64,000 nucleotides of DNA from Alnus glutinosa (lineage: Eukaryota; Streptophyta; Magnoliopsida; Fagales; Betulaceae): NCBI RefSeq assembly GCF_958979055.1, contig NC_084896.1, positions 3,596,001 to 3,660,000 of the forward strand, given 5' to 3'. Within the stretch, counting starts at the first letter, position 1. Every line of letters starts with the position of its first letter. A program made the position numbers and the translations under genes. Shown one piece after another: positions 1 through 10,044 of the stretch. The notes beneath the pieces were generated by a model. The model was not told the DNA's origin. It worked only from the letters and a program-made list of their open reading frames with translations, and searched no databases.

Positions 1-945
1 CATGGCACAATATATGTCTTCTTCAGAGCTGGTTTGTTGCATTTAATCAGCTGTGACTACATCTTTTACATGCATTTCTTTGTTTCTTTGCTCGTTTCTT
101 CTGGTGTCAAAGAGTGTTGAGAAAGTCGTTTGTACTTGATACAATTTGGCCAATTATATATATATAAATAATATGATAATGTGAATAGTAGACAAGGCTG
201 CTGCATGTATAAATTATAATGCTTTCAGTTTTGTTTCTTCTTGTTTGATAGATTCAGTGTTTCTGTAGGAAAGAATCAATTCTATTATAGTATGAGATGA
301 TAAACACCCACTCTCCGTTTAGAGTAAGAAAAAATCTCAATTTTATAAAATTTTCTGTCTACAGAATGAGTTAGTTTTAAGTTACCAATTGCTTTAATAG
401 CAAGGTTTAAATACATTTTTTTTATTTTTTTATTTTTTTAACGATCTAGATTTAATTTCACCCGCTCGCTCTTTCTCATGAAAGAACTAAGAATTAAATT
501 TGAAAAACCACAGGAAATTTCTTAATTAAATCCTAATTTTGGTTGTAATAGGTGTAGATAATTCTGAGTTGAACTCTAAACTAGCTTCCATTAATGAGGG
601 AAGGGAAATACCATTTATTTTTTCCTATTCAAACGAGGAAATGATTACAAGGGATTGTCTTTCCTATTCTCAATTGGCTCCCATTCTCTCTTCCATTCGA
701 ATTAAGAATGAGAGATCAATTGAGAATGCTTCCAAACACAAGGTGAAAAGCGGCTCATTTAATTAAAGAATGTTCACGAAAATTGGCACACTTACAAACT
801 TTAAAAGCTTTCCAAATTCCAATCATGAAAAGCAAGCAACAAAAGTCAAATATCAGCAATAACATTAGCAAAATTCCAACCCAAAAACAAACTGGAATTC
901 TTAATAGCTAAGATAATGTTAATTGCATCTCCCTCAAGTAAGAGT
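1..945. other. AT-rich intergenic sequence, no gene seen
   Basis: I see no supported gene here. The stretch is AT-rich with homopolymer runs. A 75-codon open frame at 539-766 has no recognisable domain or splice context and is not called. The first bases could be the tail of a gene lying to the left, but nothing shows this. Confidence 0.5.
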
Positions 946-1540
946 TTACCAACCCCAATTAGTAGCCAATAGGGCGGCTTGGGCTTCACCAACAGCAGCA
1001 TCTACTGTGGAAATCCTTTTGGTGAGGGCACAAATGATATCACCAGCAAAGTCACTGATCACCACGGCTGCAACATCAAAATCAGCTCTCACTGCCACAT
1101 CAAAATGTGCTTTGAAACTACCAAGCGGAGGAGGGGTCCAAAGAGAAATTTTTTTGAGTCTTTCCAAGCTAGAGTGTGAGCTCTTAAGGTCCTTGAAATG
1201 CTCTGGATAGACTGTGATCTGAGGCTGAACATCATTATGAACTAAATGGTTTCTTGATCCAACATGAAGCTGAAAATTATGAGAATAAATACTAGGAATA
1301 GCAAGCATCTGGCACGGATTGAGAATGACTACTATCCACTCAGATATGGGTTGATTACTTGAGGCTTAAAAGTGTTGATGGGCCATGGGAGCTTCTCCAT
1401 AAGATTCTGGCAAAAGAGCAATCAAGAAAGATATGAGAGATGGTTTATTGGTTTCTTGGGGACCCTTTGCAGAGGGGACACTGCCAACATTTAAGCCTCA
1501 ATATGAGTTTTAGACCAGGCCAACGTTGATGATCTTCGTT
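946..1540 (-). mobile_element. LINE fragment: zf-RVT plus RNase H region
   Basis: Reading the minus strand, the segment encodes the zinc-finger-like region found after plant LINE reverse transcriptases (CPLCKG at about 1480-1500, followed by FLDCSFARILW) and then an RNase H-like stretch (WTPPPLGSFKAHFDVAV and ISDFAGDIICALTKR, near 946-1150). This domain order is typical of plant L1-type LINEs. The reading frame is broken by stops and frame changes, so it is a dead copy. A second piece of a LINE in the same orientation, carrying the domain that should come just before, lies at 2965-3540; the two look like one element split by later insertions. Confidence 0.7.
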
Positions 1541-1555
1541 ACGGGCTTACAGCTT

Positions 1556-1835
1556 TGAGAAACTAGAGTAGAGATGAGAAAACATTAGCCAAGACTTCAA
1601 AAATAGGACAGTTTTCTTCAAATTGGGTTGTACAATTTTTTTTTAAAAAAAATTAATATATTAAATTGGTATTTGTCTATAAAATAAGTAATTCTCACAT
1701 ACAATTTTAATAGACAGTTAAATTTATTTAATTTTTACATGCATTTTTAAGAAAATCACATTATCTAAGAATATATGTTAATTTAATACACTGAATTGAA
1801 AAAAAAAAAAAAAAATTCATATTTAATTAAGAGAA
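1556..1835. repeat. Diverged direct repeat, copy 1
   Basis: About 280 bases starting at the GAGTAGAGATGA region are closely similar to 3968-4245 in the same orientation, through the shared segments ACATTAGCCAAGACTT and TTGGGTTGTACAATTTTTTT to an A-rich end. A weaker third match lies near 23350-23420. The family is unclassified. Confidence 0.65.
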
Positions 1836-1970
1836 AATCTATGATAAATCCTTAGGTAAAAGCGCGATTTGAAATCACTCTATCACTTTTTAAAAATCAA
1901 TTTTTGCTGCTTAAATTTTTCGCGGATTTGAAATCAGTCATTCCGTGAGTTTTTCGTCTATTTTTGCAAC

Positions 1971-2755
1971 TAGGGGTGTGCAAAACCCGCAATCTCCGCC
2001 CCACCCCGCAGCACCCGCCCCACCCTGCCCCGTAGAGGACCGGGTTTTCGAATTTTTTTGCGGGTTAGGATTTTAATTTGAGAAATTTATGCAGGGCGGG
2101 GCGGGTTGCGGGTTTAGCCTTTTAAAAAACGCAGGTCCCCGCACCGCAAAAAGGGGAAGAAAAAAAAAAAAAAAACTAGCTCTATGGTTCAATTTCATTG
2201 TGTGAGAAATACAATTTTTATAGTTCAATTTCATGGGATGTTAAAGTGTACACATTTTTATTGTATTGTTATTTGAAATAATATTTTCATTACTTTTGGA
2301 AAAGACAAGAAAATTGATTACATGGAATAGTGAAATATTATAACTTTTTATTCTTTACATTTATTCAATTATGCTTTGTTGATTGGAGAAAATAGAAATC
2401 ATGTTTCTTAGAATTTTATCTTATAATTAATAGGGCTTTTAGTTTAAAAGGCTAATTCCATGAAAAATGTTCTTGAATGGAAATATGAATTTAATTTTTT
2501 ATTTAAAAAACCAGTATGAATTTTTATTTTTTACAAAATAAAATCAAAATTACGTAAATGCCACTTAAAATACCCGCCCCGCCCCGCAATACCCGCAATC
2601 CCCGCCCCGCACAAACCCACCCCGCAGTGATCCGCCCCGCACGGTTAGTATTTATCAAGTGCGGTTTGCAGGTTGAAAATTTACAACCCGCAAAGGTGCG
2701 GGGCGGGGCCAAAAAAGGCGGAAACCCGCACCGCCCCGCCCCATGCACACCCCTA
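1971..2755. mobile_element. Non-autonomous hAT element with intact ends
   Basis: The element starts TAGGGGTGTGC and ends GCACACCCCTA, a perfect terminal inverted repeat, and is flanked by an exact 8-base target duplication TTTGCAAC at 1963-1970 and 2756-2763. Eight-base duplications and this TIR type are diagnostic of the hAT superfamily. The 785-base body has no transposase frame. Both ends carry many GCGGG/CCCGC repeats, giving GC-rich flanks around an AT-rich core, as in subterminal transposase-binding repeats. It sits between the two LINE pieces and must be younger than the LINE. Confidence 0.88.
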
Positions 2756-2865
2756 TTTGCAACTTCCATTAATGTCACGTCAGCCTTTTTGACACATCAT
2801 CTTAAAATATTATTATTTTTATTAAAAAAAAAAATGAAAAATGGGAGTTTAGGAGGTGACCTGCA

Positions 2866-2960
2866 AGCAGGGGTAGGCACGGGTCGGATCGGGGCGGTTT
2901 TTCGCCCTTTTTGGACCTGCCCCGCACCCTTACGGGTTGGGAAAATTGGACCTACAAACC
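2866..2960. repeat. Partial hAT-like terminus
   Basis: CAGGGGTAGGCACGGGTCGG followed by GC-rich CCCGC repeats resembles the 5' end of a hAT element related to the one at 1971-2755. No matching 3' end or target duplication was found, so it is probably a truncated relic. Confidence 0.4.
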
Positions 2961-2964
2961 GCTA

Positions 2965-3540
2965 AAAATAAGTAAAATTCGTGATAGCGCATGTATTGCT
3001 AAACGGGCAATTCCAGTAGCCTTTCATATGATAGAGGAGAGAGCCTACTAGTTGTAATATGAGAGGCCACTTGATGGGCAAATCTGATCGACAATTGTCC
3101 AGATGGAGCAGGAACCCAATTCCATCTGTATGGGAAGGACAAACGAGAGACATTAATTTTTTGAATCTGCTGGACAAAAAATTATTCCAGTCCCTGGTAT
3201 GGGGATCAATCAGGTCAGCCACATGATAATAAGCAGGAAGATCCACTAAATTAGGGCTTGAAAGAGGGGATGGAAGGAATCCAAGGAGAACTCCAAATAT
3301 AAACACCATGACCAGCCCCAGTAGCTACGCAGGCCTCTTTTTCCACAACTTCCCTAGTTTTCAATGGGCCTTTCCACAACCAAGAAGTAGGGGTGGCAGA
3401 AGTGTTAAGAAAGTTAGAACCATTCTTGAGGTTGAGGTATTTACCCTAGAGTACATGCATCAACCCAAAGAGATGGCGGATTAGAGATTAACTTCCAACC
3501 CAATCTAGCAAGCAAAGCTTGATTCATAAAGACCATTTTT
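2965..3540 (-). mobile_element. LINE fragment: end of reverse transcriptase region
   Basis: The minus strand reads NQALLARLGWKLISNPPSLW and then a W-K-G stretch with REVVEKEACVATGAGHGVYI and WIPS. This is the characteristic C-terminal part of plant LINE reverse transcriptases, just before the zf-RVT domain. In-frame stops show it is dead. It shares orientation and domain order with 946-1540, supporting a single LINE interrupted by about 1.4 kb of later sequence. Confidence 0.65.
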
Positions 3541-3682
3541 TTTTTTCTTTCTTTTCTTTTTTTTCTTTACTTGAGGTTCAAGTGTCAGGAGTTTCCCAAG
3601 GTATTTGTATAAAATCCTTGATTATTGGAAATTGCTTCACTTGGATTTGCTTGATTCGATATTAAGGGAAACTAAGAGTTAC

Positions 3683-3954
3683 TGTTAGAACAAATGGTTC
3701 ATATTCTCTTGGGCATAGAGATTAATATGAGAGTAATATTTTGGAGTTTTTTTTTTTTTATATCTGTCCGTACAAGTAGGGTTTTGTTATAAATAATTAA
3801 ATATGTTATGATATAACCCTAAATTATTATTGAATATAACCGCACTTTTGTGGACGTAAGCACATTGCCGAACCACGTAAATCTGTGTATTGATTTTCTC
3901 TTTCTCTCTCTTTTCGTTCCATATTATTCATCACTGTTGTGCACGGTAACAACA
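3683..3954 (+). repeat. LTR relic, Ty1/copia-like
   Basis: The segment begins TGTTAGAAC and ends TAACAACA. Its last third reads GTGGACGTAAGCACATTGCC and GAACCACG followed by a pyrimidine-rich tract, a pattern common to the 3' half of plant copia LTRs. No partner LTR or internal coding region was found, so it looks like an old solo LTR. A clean target duplication was not seen. Confidence 0.5.
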
Positions 3955-3967
3955 CTTGCAACTTTAA

Positions 3968-4245
3968 AAAACTAGCTAGAGTAGAGATGAAAAAAACATT
4001 AGCCAAGACTTAAAAATAGGACAATTTTCTTAAAATTGGGTTGTACAATTTTTTTAAAAATTTAATATATTAAATTGATATTTATCTTTAGAGTATGTAA
4101 TTCTCACGTACATTTTAATAATAGACCGTTAAATTCATTTATTTTTCACATGCATTTTTAAGAAAATTACATTGTCTAAAGAATATATGTCAATTTAATA
4201 AACTGAATTTTAAAAAAAAAAAAAATCGAGATTTAATTTAAAGGG
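3968..4245. repeat. Diverged direct repeat, copy 2
   Basis: This is the second copy of the 280-base repeat at 1556-1835, in the same orientation, with small indels. It lies just beyond the copia-like LTR relic. Confidence 0.65.
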
Positions 4246-4765
4246 AAACTTTGTGAAAAAATAAATAAATAAACTGAAAAGACACGTGTCAAAAAAGCAA
4301 ATTCAGCATAAAGAAACCGACCATGTGTAGATCTGGAAACATTTATATGGTAGATGTTGATTTGTGCGCACCGTCAACAATCTTGTGTCGAAGTGGTTGA
4401 GCAATTATACATACCACGTCTCTAAATTTGATCATCTTCATCTGCAATCCACGTGGCTTTGTCATGTTCCTCGATCGGATTTTTGGTTAGGATGTGGGAT
4501 GGTCCTCAATAGGTTACCAATGAGAAAGAGGGTCACTAAATTTAGTGCTAAAACTCTTACAATAAGTTCCTTACAAAATAAGGTAACATTTTACGGCGTA
4601 CTTACCTATCGATCATTAAAATGTGGAATTCATGCGACAGGTGGCAATTCATATAACATTTATTATGTTTAGAAACTGACGTTTAATTCATGTGACATTT
4701 ATTAAGTCAGTTACTAAAATGAATGTGAACTGTCACCTAACAATTTATGTGGTACTTATTTTCAT

Positions 4766-4935
4766 AAAGAGTAATGTTAGACATGCACCACACTTTTATT
4801 TTATTATTACACTTTGTTGATGTAGTACTGTTAATCAGACTTAATTATTATTATTTTTTAAAAAAAAAAATTAAATTTTGATTGACAGTATCACATTAGT
4901 ACAGTGAGATAGAATTTAATAATTATTATATTAAA
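4766..4935. mobile_element. MITE-like inverted repeat
   Basis: The segment opens AGAGTAATGTTAGACA and has internal arms (TGTAGTACTGTTAATCAGAC and its near complement at 4885-4915) that fold back on each other. Related 5' arms occur at 6968, 46278 and 46685, which marks a dispersed family. No coding capacity. Confidence 0.5.
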
Positions 4936-5439
4936 AAAAACATATCATTTGCTATTTATAAATATAATAAATATATTTTTATATTTATTAATGTAAGCCA
5001 AAAAATGCCGAAAACATTTTTCAAAAACTAATAAAATCAAACACTAATAAAATCAAATTGGACCACTTTGTTAATTGATGGATATAGATCACTGTGACCT
5101 CCTTATCACTTGACCTACTCCCTTTGGCAATTTTAATATTACAATACTATATTTTTAAGTTTCTAGTTTAATGTTTTTGTTACTCTAGAGGCCGGCCTAG
5201 GGAGGGTCCATTATTGGCAACTATTAAAGGACAAAATTTTCTTTTAAATTGGGTTAAATAAAATTCTTTTAACTATTCTGAAACATGTATATAATTTTAT
5301 GCATAAAGAATTTTTCCCACCCCACAAACAGTTATGAACGGTTGAAAAAGCAACCAATTTGAAAATCCACGGCGGGGAATCACCAAGTATATCATACACA
5401 GTAAGTGGTGAAGTAGCATATCAGGCACCCCCGCGTTTT

Positions 5440-5450
5440 ACTATAAAAAC
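5440..5450 (+). promoter_or_regulatory. TATA box of the plus-strand membrane protein gene
   Basis: ACTATAAAAAC lies about 62 bases before the ATG at 5506. This is a normal spacing for a plant TATA box with a short leader. Confidence 0.55.
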
Positions 5451-5505
5451 CTATTGAATTTGTCAAAGCTTTGAAGCTTCTCACAACAAAGAAGGCCGGC
5501 CATCA

Positions 5506-5895
5506 ATGGCCTACAGAAGAAGCACAACCTCCTCCATCTTGGAGGTCTTCAGCCTGAATCCTCTTCCATACCCAGTTCTGCTAATTCTAGCTGTGATCTC
5601 AATCTTCCTCGGCATGTCATGGTACTTCTCTTACGAGGAAGCTGTGGAAAGTGCCGAAGAACAAATGGGTTTGGTCCTCTTGGTCACACCTGTAGTGTTA
5701 GTGGTCATCGTCCGGTGGCTGTCATCAATGGAAAATCCAGGCAGCCTGTTTTCCACGTCGCCGTGGGATCAGCGCCGTCGAACCCACCATCTCCCCTCGG
5801 AAGGGAGCTCCCCGTGGGCTGTGGCAGCTTTGATTGTGCTGTTGCTTGTTATGGTGCAATTCCGGTCTATCTTCATTGATAGCTGGTCAGTTTAG
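5506..5895 (+). CDS. Small three-helix membrane protein, function unknown
   Basis: Single-exon gene for 129 residues. After a polar N-terminus (MAYRRSTTSSILE) there are three hydrophobic segments: about residues 22-41, 54-72 and 103-121. Between helices 2 and 3 lies a basic, proline- and serine-rich loop (WDQRRRTHHLPSEGSSPW). The layout (N-terminal helix, acidic loop, second helix, charged loop, PW motif, third helix, short tail) matches the three minus-strand genes at 9694, 11994 and 14835, so this is a diverged member of the same family. I recall similar uncharacterised transmembrane proteins in many angiosperms; no function is known to me. The ATG follows a TATA box at 5440, and no intron signals interrupt the frame. 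Confidence 0.8.
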   Translation: MAYRRSTTSSILEVFSLNPLPYPVLLILAVISIFLGMSWYFSYEEAVESAEEQMGLVLLVTPVVLVVIVRWLSSMENPGSLFSTSPWDQRRRTHHLPSEGSSPWAVAALIVLLLVMVQFRSIFIDSWSV

Positions 5896-6962
5896 ATATG
5901 ATTATCATTATTTTTTTTTTTTAAGACATAGGCTTTGAGTTTTGTTAGGGGAAATACAGGTTAATCATGACAATTATGCATTATTGTACATAGTAAAGGA
6001 TGATGCCTTGTAATTGGCTTGGTTTTCTGTTTGATATAGATAATATATATATATGGGTCATATTTAAGAAGTTTCTTCTTCTTTTTTTCATTATAGTTAA
6101 AAAAAAGAACGATTTGATTAATTTATTTGAGAATCTTAGTATTGTTAGATTAATTAAGCATGAATTATCTAGTTTTCTATATAGCAAACTTCTGACAACC
6201 TAAGATATGGATTTTATTTTTGTTTTTAATTTTGTTTATTCTTTAACAAGTGAATTGTAGTTTGAGAAAATGGGATTTGTGTTTGTTAATTATAGGTTAA
6301 TTAACAAGTGAGCCTGCTCTAATACCCTATTAAAGAATCAGAGATAATTAAGACTTACTACTTTAAAGCAAGATTTTGCATCAGTTTAGAAATCACATCC
6401 TTGCCAAGCATATTTGCACTATGTTTGTTTTGTTTGATCCGAATTTTCAGCAATTTGTGAACAACAAAGTTGCAAGAAATCTGTATTAACTTCTAGGGAT
6501 ATGCCTCATGTCACTTCATTTACGAAAATACACCTAATTAAACTAAGACTTATATTTGTGTTAGCCTAATTGGTTGAGTACAAGTTTTTGTTCTCTTCAA
6601 AGTCAAGCAATAAAGGTCTATCAAAGATTCATGACTCTGATTTCTTTGTCTTCTAGTGTGTTACGTGTGTATATCATTATTAAGTGACCAATCTGATCTT
6701 TGAATAGAATTTACTCATAAGAAACAGAGTAAACAGAGCAACGTTTTCCAATAATGTAATTGCAATTTTTTTGTTCTACTGCTCTGTTCTTTTACGGCTT
6801 AATTTGTATGGTTCCCAAACACAACTTATCACTAATTTTTATTTACATGTTCAAATAATCCATGTATTTTTTTTATTTTTTTTTTTGGAAGCTATTTTTG
6901 ACACTTGGGTTGTAAAAATGGGATATGATAGGTTGGAAGGACATTGCAAAATTAAATAATAG
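5896..6962. other. AT-rich intergenic sequence
   Basis: Downstream flank of the plus-strand membrane protein gene. It has long T and A runs and no supported coding region or repeat with clear ends. Confidence 0.5.
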
Positions 6963-6964
6963 TG

Positions 6965-7390
6965 GAATGAATAATACTAGAGACCATATTTTTATACTGC
7001 TACGATCCAACTGTGTTGATGTGATAGTGTTAAACTGCTACCCATCACTAACCGCTAACCATGTAATCGTATAGGTGGGGCGGTTGGCTTTTTTCAACTA
7101 ATTGCATAAGGCGGTGTGGTTAGCGGTGATAGGACGTCGTTTTGGTATAGGATTTCATATTAAAACACATTCAAAACAATCATAAAACCATCTATAACAT
7201 ATCCTTAAAAGAGGCATAAAACACTCAAATAGGTTCAAAAATGCCCATACATGACAAACAGTCATGGCAGTGAGGTTTGTGTGTAAATAACCGCTAACTA
7301 GCGGTGAAAACGATTAATAATCCCCCGCCCTAGATGATGCGGTTAGCGATTAGAAACAATAATTGTTAACCGTCACTGCCTGTACAACCC
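6965..7390. mobile_element. Probable hAT-like element inside a MITE arm
   Basis: A MITE-like arm (AATACTAGAGACCATATTTT to about 7030) runs into a segment rich in ACCGCTAACC and GCGGTTAGCG repeats that ends near CTGCCTGTACAACCCTA. Dense short repeats of this kind near both ends are typical of plant hAT derivatives. I could not fix the ends or find an 8-base duplication, so the limits are approximate. Confidence 0.4.
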
Positions 7391-7589
7391 TAAAGCGTAA
7401 GAGATATGTTATTTGCACAACTCTTACACAACAATTGCACAACAATACTTACGTGTCTAATATTTAAAAAAATTAAAAAAGAAAAATTGAAAAATGTTTA
7501 ACATATTAACATCGATATGTAATTATTATATAAAATTATTGTGCAATTATTGTATCTCAAAATGTAAATTGATATCGTCACATTGATAA

Positions 7590-7880
7590 AAGAATAATAA
7601 TAGTTAGAAAGAGTAAAATATGTTGGAAGCAAGTGAAACAATTAAAGCCGGATATTCCGGTGTTAAATATCTGAAATGTCCATTCCTTTGTCCCAGTGTG
7701 TGACGTATCATTGGATAAGTTTGTGTGAATAGTGAATACCCATCGCAATTCAAATATTCGATCATGTAAACCTACCACCCGACCCGCCTCGTGGTCCAAG
7801 ACACCTCAGGAGTGCTGGTAGTGGTGGAGTGGCAAGTGTTAAAACTTTTGGGCCTTTGGCCCTTTAAGTTTTGAGGCTTA
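7590..7880 (-). other. Orphan promoter-like relic of the membrane protein family
   Basis: This stretch resembles the upstream regions of the minus-strand genes at 9694 and 11994 in the same order: an AGAGTAAA block, a CCGGATATTCCGG / TTAAATATCTG-AATGTC block, CGCAATTC with TTCGATCATG, CCAAGACACCT--AGGAG, GTAGTGG-GGAG and GGGCCTTTGGCCCTTTAA. In genes A and B the coding start lies at lower coordinates. Here that position is occupied by AT-rich MITE-like sequence with no family reading frame. I infer a lost or truncated paralogue. Confidence 0.55.
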
Positions 7881-8611
7881 AACCGATAAAGGTTATAAGT
7901 TCAAGTGAGATTATATATATTAATTATTTTAATACTAATATTATTATTATATATATAATCAAATAATGGAAATTTGTACACTTTAAAACTTTCAATCTTC
8001 TTCTAAGCCTCTAATTCAAATTGATCTCGGAGAAAAAGTTATGCACCTTGGAGACTATTATGAATGTCCAAAATGAGATTTTAAAAAAAATGTGAACGTT
8101 TGAAGAATTTACGGACCTTAAGATTTTCCATCAATGTAAATAAAGAATTTTCATCTGGGTTAGAGTAATCTTGATTTATATTTCAACAGGGATGGCACAC
8201 AAGCATGCTATTGTCCTCGTTAATGATCATGACAGGAATTTGATTATCTAAATTGTAATGAGACAATTATCGAATAGCCGAACTAGCCTTGGACCTCTTC
8301 CTATAAAACAGAGAACAGAGAACAGAAAACGGGTCACCGGAGCCCATCGATCACTTCAATGCTTAAATCAGTTTTCAGCTTCAGAGAGAACTTGTCGTTA
8401 CCTAACAGAGAGGGTGCCCCTTATATACTGAGGCTTAAATGCTGAGGCCCTATGTTAAGGGAGCCACGTACATGGATTGCTAGGCTAGGGATTGAAGGAT
8501 TTAGAGATGTTTTGGGAATCCTGTCCAGACTGTCTATTATATTGACCATGTACCAGTGCAAAGACCATGGCCATGGGCCATGGCCCATGGGCATGACTGA
8601 GAGGGACAATG
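7881..8611. other. Intergenic sequence, unassigned
   Basis: No gene is recognised. The plus strand has a TATA-like CCTATAAAAC near 8299 followed by 100 bases resembling a leader, but no coding region follows. A perfect 20-base palindrome made of CCATGG units lies at 8571-8590. Confidence 0.35.
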
Positions 8612-8770
8612 CAAACACTCACGAACCAAACCAGTGTCTTGATGTAAAAGCATAGCCATGCTAATTACAAGGAAGAAAAACTTAAAGCCCAACAGAGTAA
8701 ATTACCTATAATTTTTTTTCATTACATAGATGTCAGAATGCAAAAGTTATGATATTATAGTTTGTGTTTT
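8612..8770. repeat. Duplicated spacer block, copy 1
   Basis: From ACACTCACGAACCAAA through AAGTTATGATA this block matches 11744-11925, apart from a short insertion in the second copy. It marks the edge of the tandem duplication that produced the minus-strand genes. In copy 2 the block lies almost next to gene B, while here about 900 bases intervene before gene A. Confidence 0.8.
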
Positions 8771-9061
8771 TAAATTATTTTGAGATATATATATTACGGT
8801 AGATTAAGTTTTTTTTAAAAAAAATAAAACAAAAAAATATTGTAATTTAGTCCATTAAACTTCTATCTATGTTAGAGAGCATGTAATTCACCCATTATCT
8901 CTCTCGACCTATTACCTAAAACCTATTCCCAATCCCCAATAAGTCATTGGTAGAGCAATACTTATAAAGATATATTCAAATTTAATTATTTAGTAGTTGA
9001 TATAATAGGTGTTATGTCAATTTGTAAAAAGTTTATAATAAAACTGTAGTATTCTTAACAA

Positions 9062-9256
9062 CCCTCTCGGGGTGGAGCTACTCTTTAGCTTGGAGGGCAG
9101 ACCACAAGCCAAAGGGTTTTCCCAAAAAAAAAAATTAAAAATTAAAAATTTTACCCCTTATTTTTTTTTTCATAGTTTTGGCCCCCAAAAGGTTTTTTTT
9201 CTCAATTTGACCCCCCCCCCCCCCCACAAAGTTTAAAACCTGGCTCCGCCCTTGGT
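9062..9256. repeat. Short-TIR repeat of the GGTGGAGC...GGCTCCGCC type
   Basis: The segment opens GGTGGAGCTACTC, closes CCTGGCTCCGCCC, and has A-, T- and C-runs including CCCC tracts around 9211. Related ends occur at 26266-27015 and 58003. Superfamily unassigned; no coding capacity. Confidence 0.4.
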
Positions 9257-9693
9257 CCCTCTCTTAATCATAGCGGTCCAGAACTAGAAAGACATCATGC
9301 ATATATGTAATTACCAGGACCCATCCGAAGTTAATTCAAAATCCTAATTATATATATATATATATAGTTGATTCACTCTACAAAGCTCGATCTCCACTTA
9401 TATATATAGCAAGAGAAATGAAAGACCATCGTTACAACTAATTAAGCACTAATTAACCTAGCTAGGTAGGTTAAAAACCAAAACAATTCCATTGATGGGG
9501 TTGATCATATATAACATGATATTAATTCTTGTACATATAGATCAGATGGAATCGCTCCACGAACAAATTAAGAGCAATACACATCGTTAAAGCGCTAGCT
9601 AATTAACATACATATATGTAGACATAATTAAGCATTAATTACAGCCAAAATTTTACAAGATGATGTTTCTTCTTTTGAAAGAAAAACCAGAGA

Positions 9694-10044
9694 TCATGAC
9701 CTCGAAAGAGGTCCAAACCACTTGGCACGAAACGATGATTGGTAAGAAAGCAACACCAGAATCAGCACCAAAAACATGACAGCACGCCAAGGCACTCCGC
9801 CGGCTTGCTGAATCATCTCGTACTCCGGGCGCAAGAAAGGAAAGTGGAACCTCCCGCGGGTAGAATATACAACCGCGAAGATCAGCATCAATAGAAAGGG
9901 CAATAAGAAAAGGATCAGCTGGAAGTTTCCTGCTGCTTGTTTCACCTCGTCCTCGTACTCAGTGGATTGAGAGAACCACAGCAAAAAGACGACAATCACG
10001 AATATGGTGATAAAATGGAACGATTTGGTCGAAACGGAGTCCAT
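9694..10044 (-). CDS. Small three-helix membrane protein (gene A)
   Basis: Single-exon gene for 116 residues. Hydrophobic segments lie at about residues 9-26 (FHFITIFVIVVFLLWFSQST), 42-60 and 86-102. A loop with STRGRFHFPFLRPEYE and GGVPW precedes helix 3, and the protein ends YQSSFRAKWFGPLSRS. The arrangement matches the plus-strand paralogue at 5506, and the sequence is nearly identical to gene B at 11994 except that B has a duplicated first helix. The ATG at 10044 lies about 65 bases past a TATA box (10108-10120), so the start is well placed. Function is unknown. The tail and the tryptophan motif are shared by all copies and may matter for targeting, which is inference. Confidence 0.85.
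   Translation of the reverse strand: MDSVSTKSFHFITIFVIVVFLLWFSQSTEYEDEVKQAAGNFQLILFLLPFLLMLIFAVVYSTRGRFHFPFLRPEYEMIQQAGGVPWRAVMFLVLILVLLSYQSSFRAKWFGPLSRS

Noticed and set aside
946-1308. 120-codon minus-strand frame as a host gene
   Set aside because: Its content is the RNase H part of a LINE, and the neighbouring zf-RVT region is broken.
2524-2965. Open frames rich in P, R and G at 2524-2965
   Set aside because: They come from the GC-rich subterminal repeats of the hAT element and have no conserved domain.
8571-8590. Perfect palindrome CCATGGGCCATGGCCCATGG as a regulatory site
   Set aside because: It is built from three CCATGG units and could arise by simple repeat; no gene lies close enough to assign a role.
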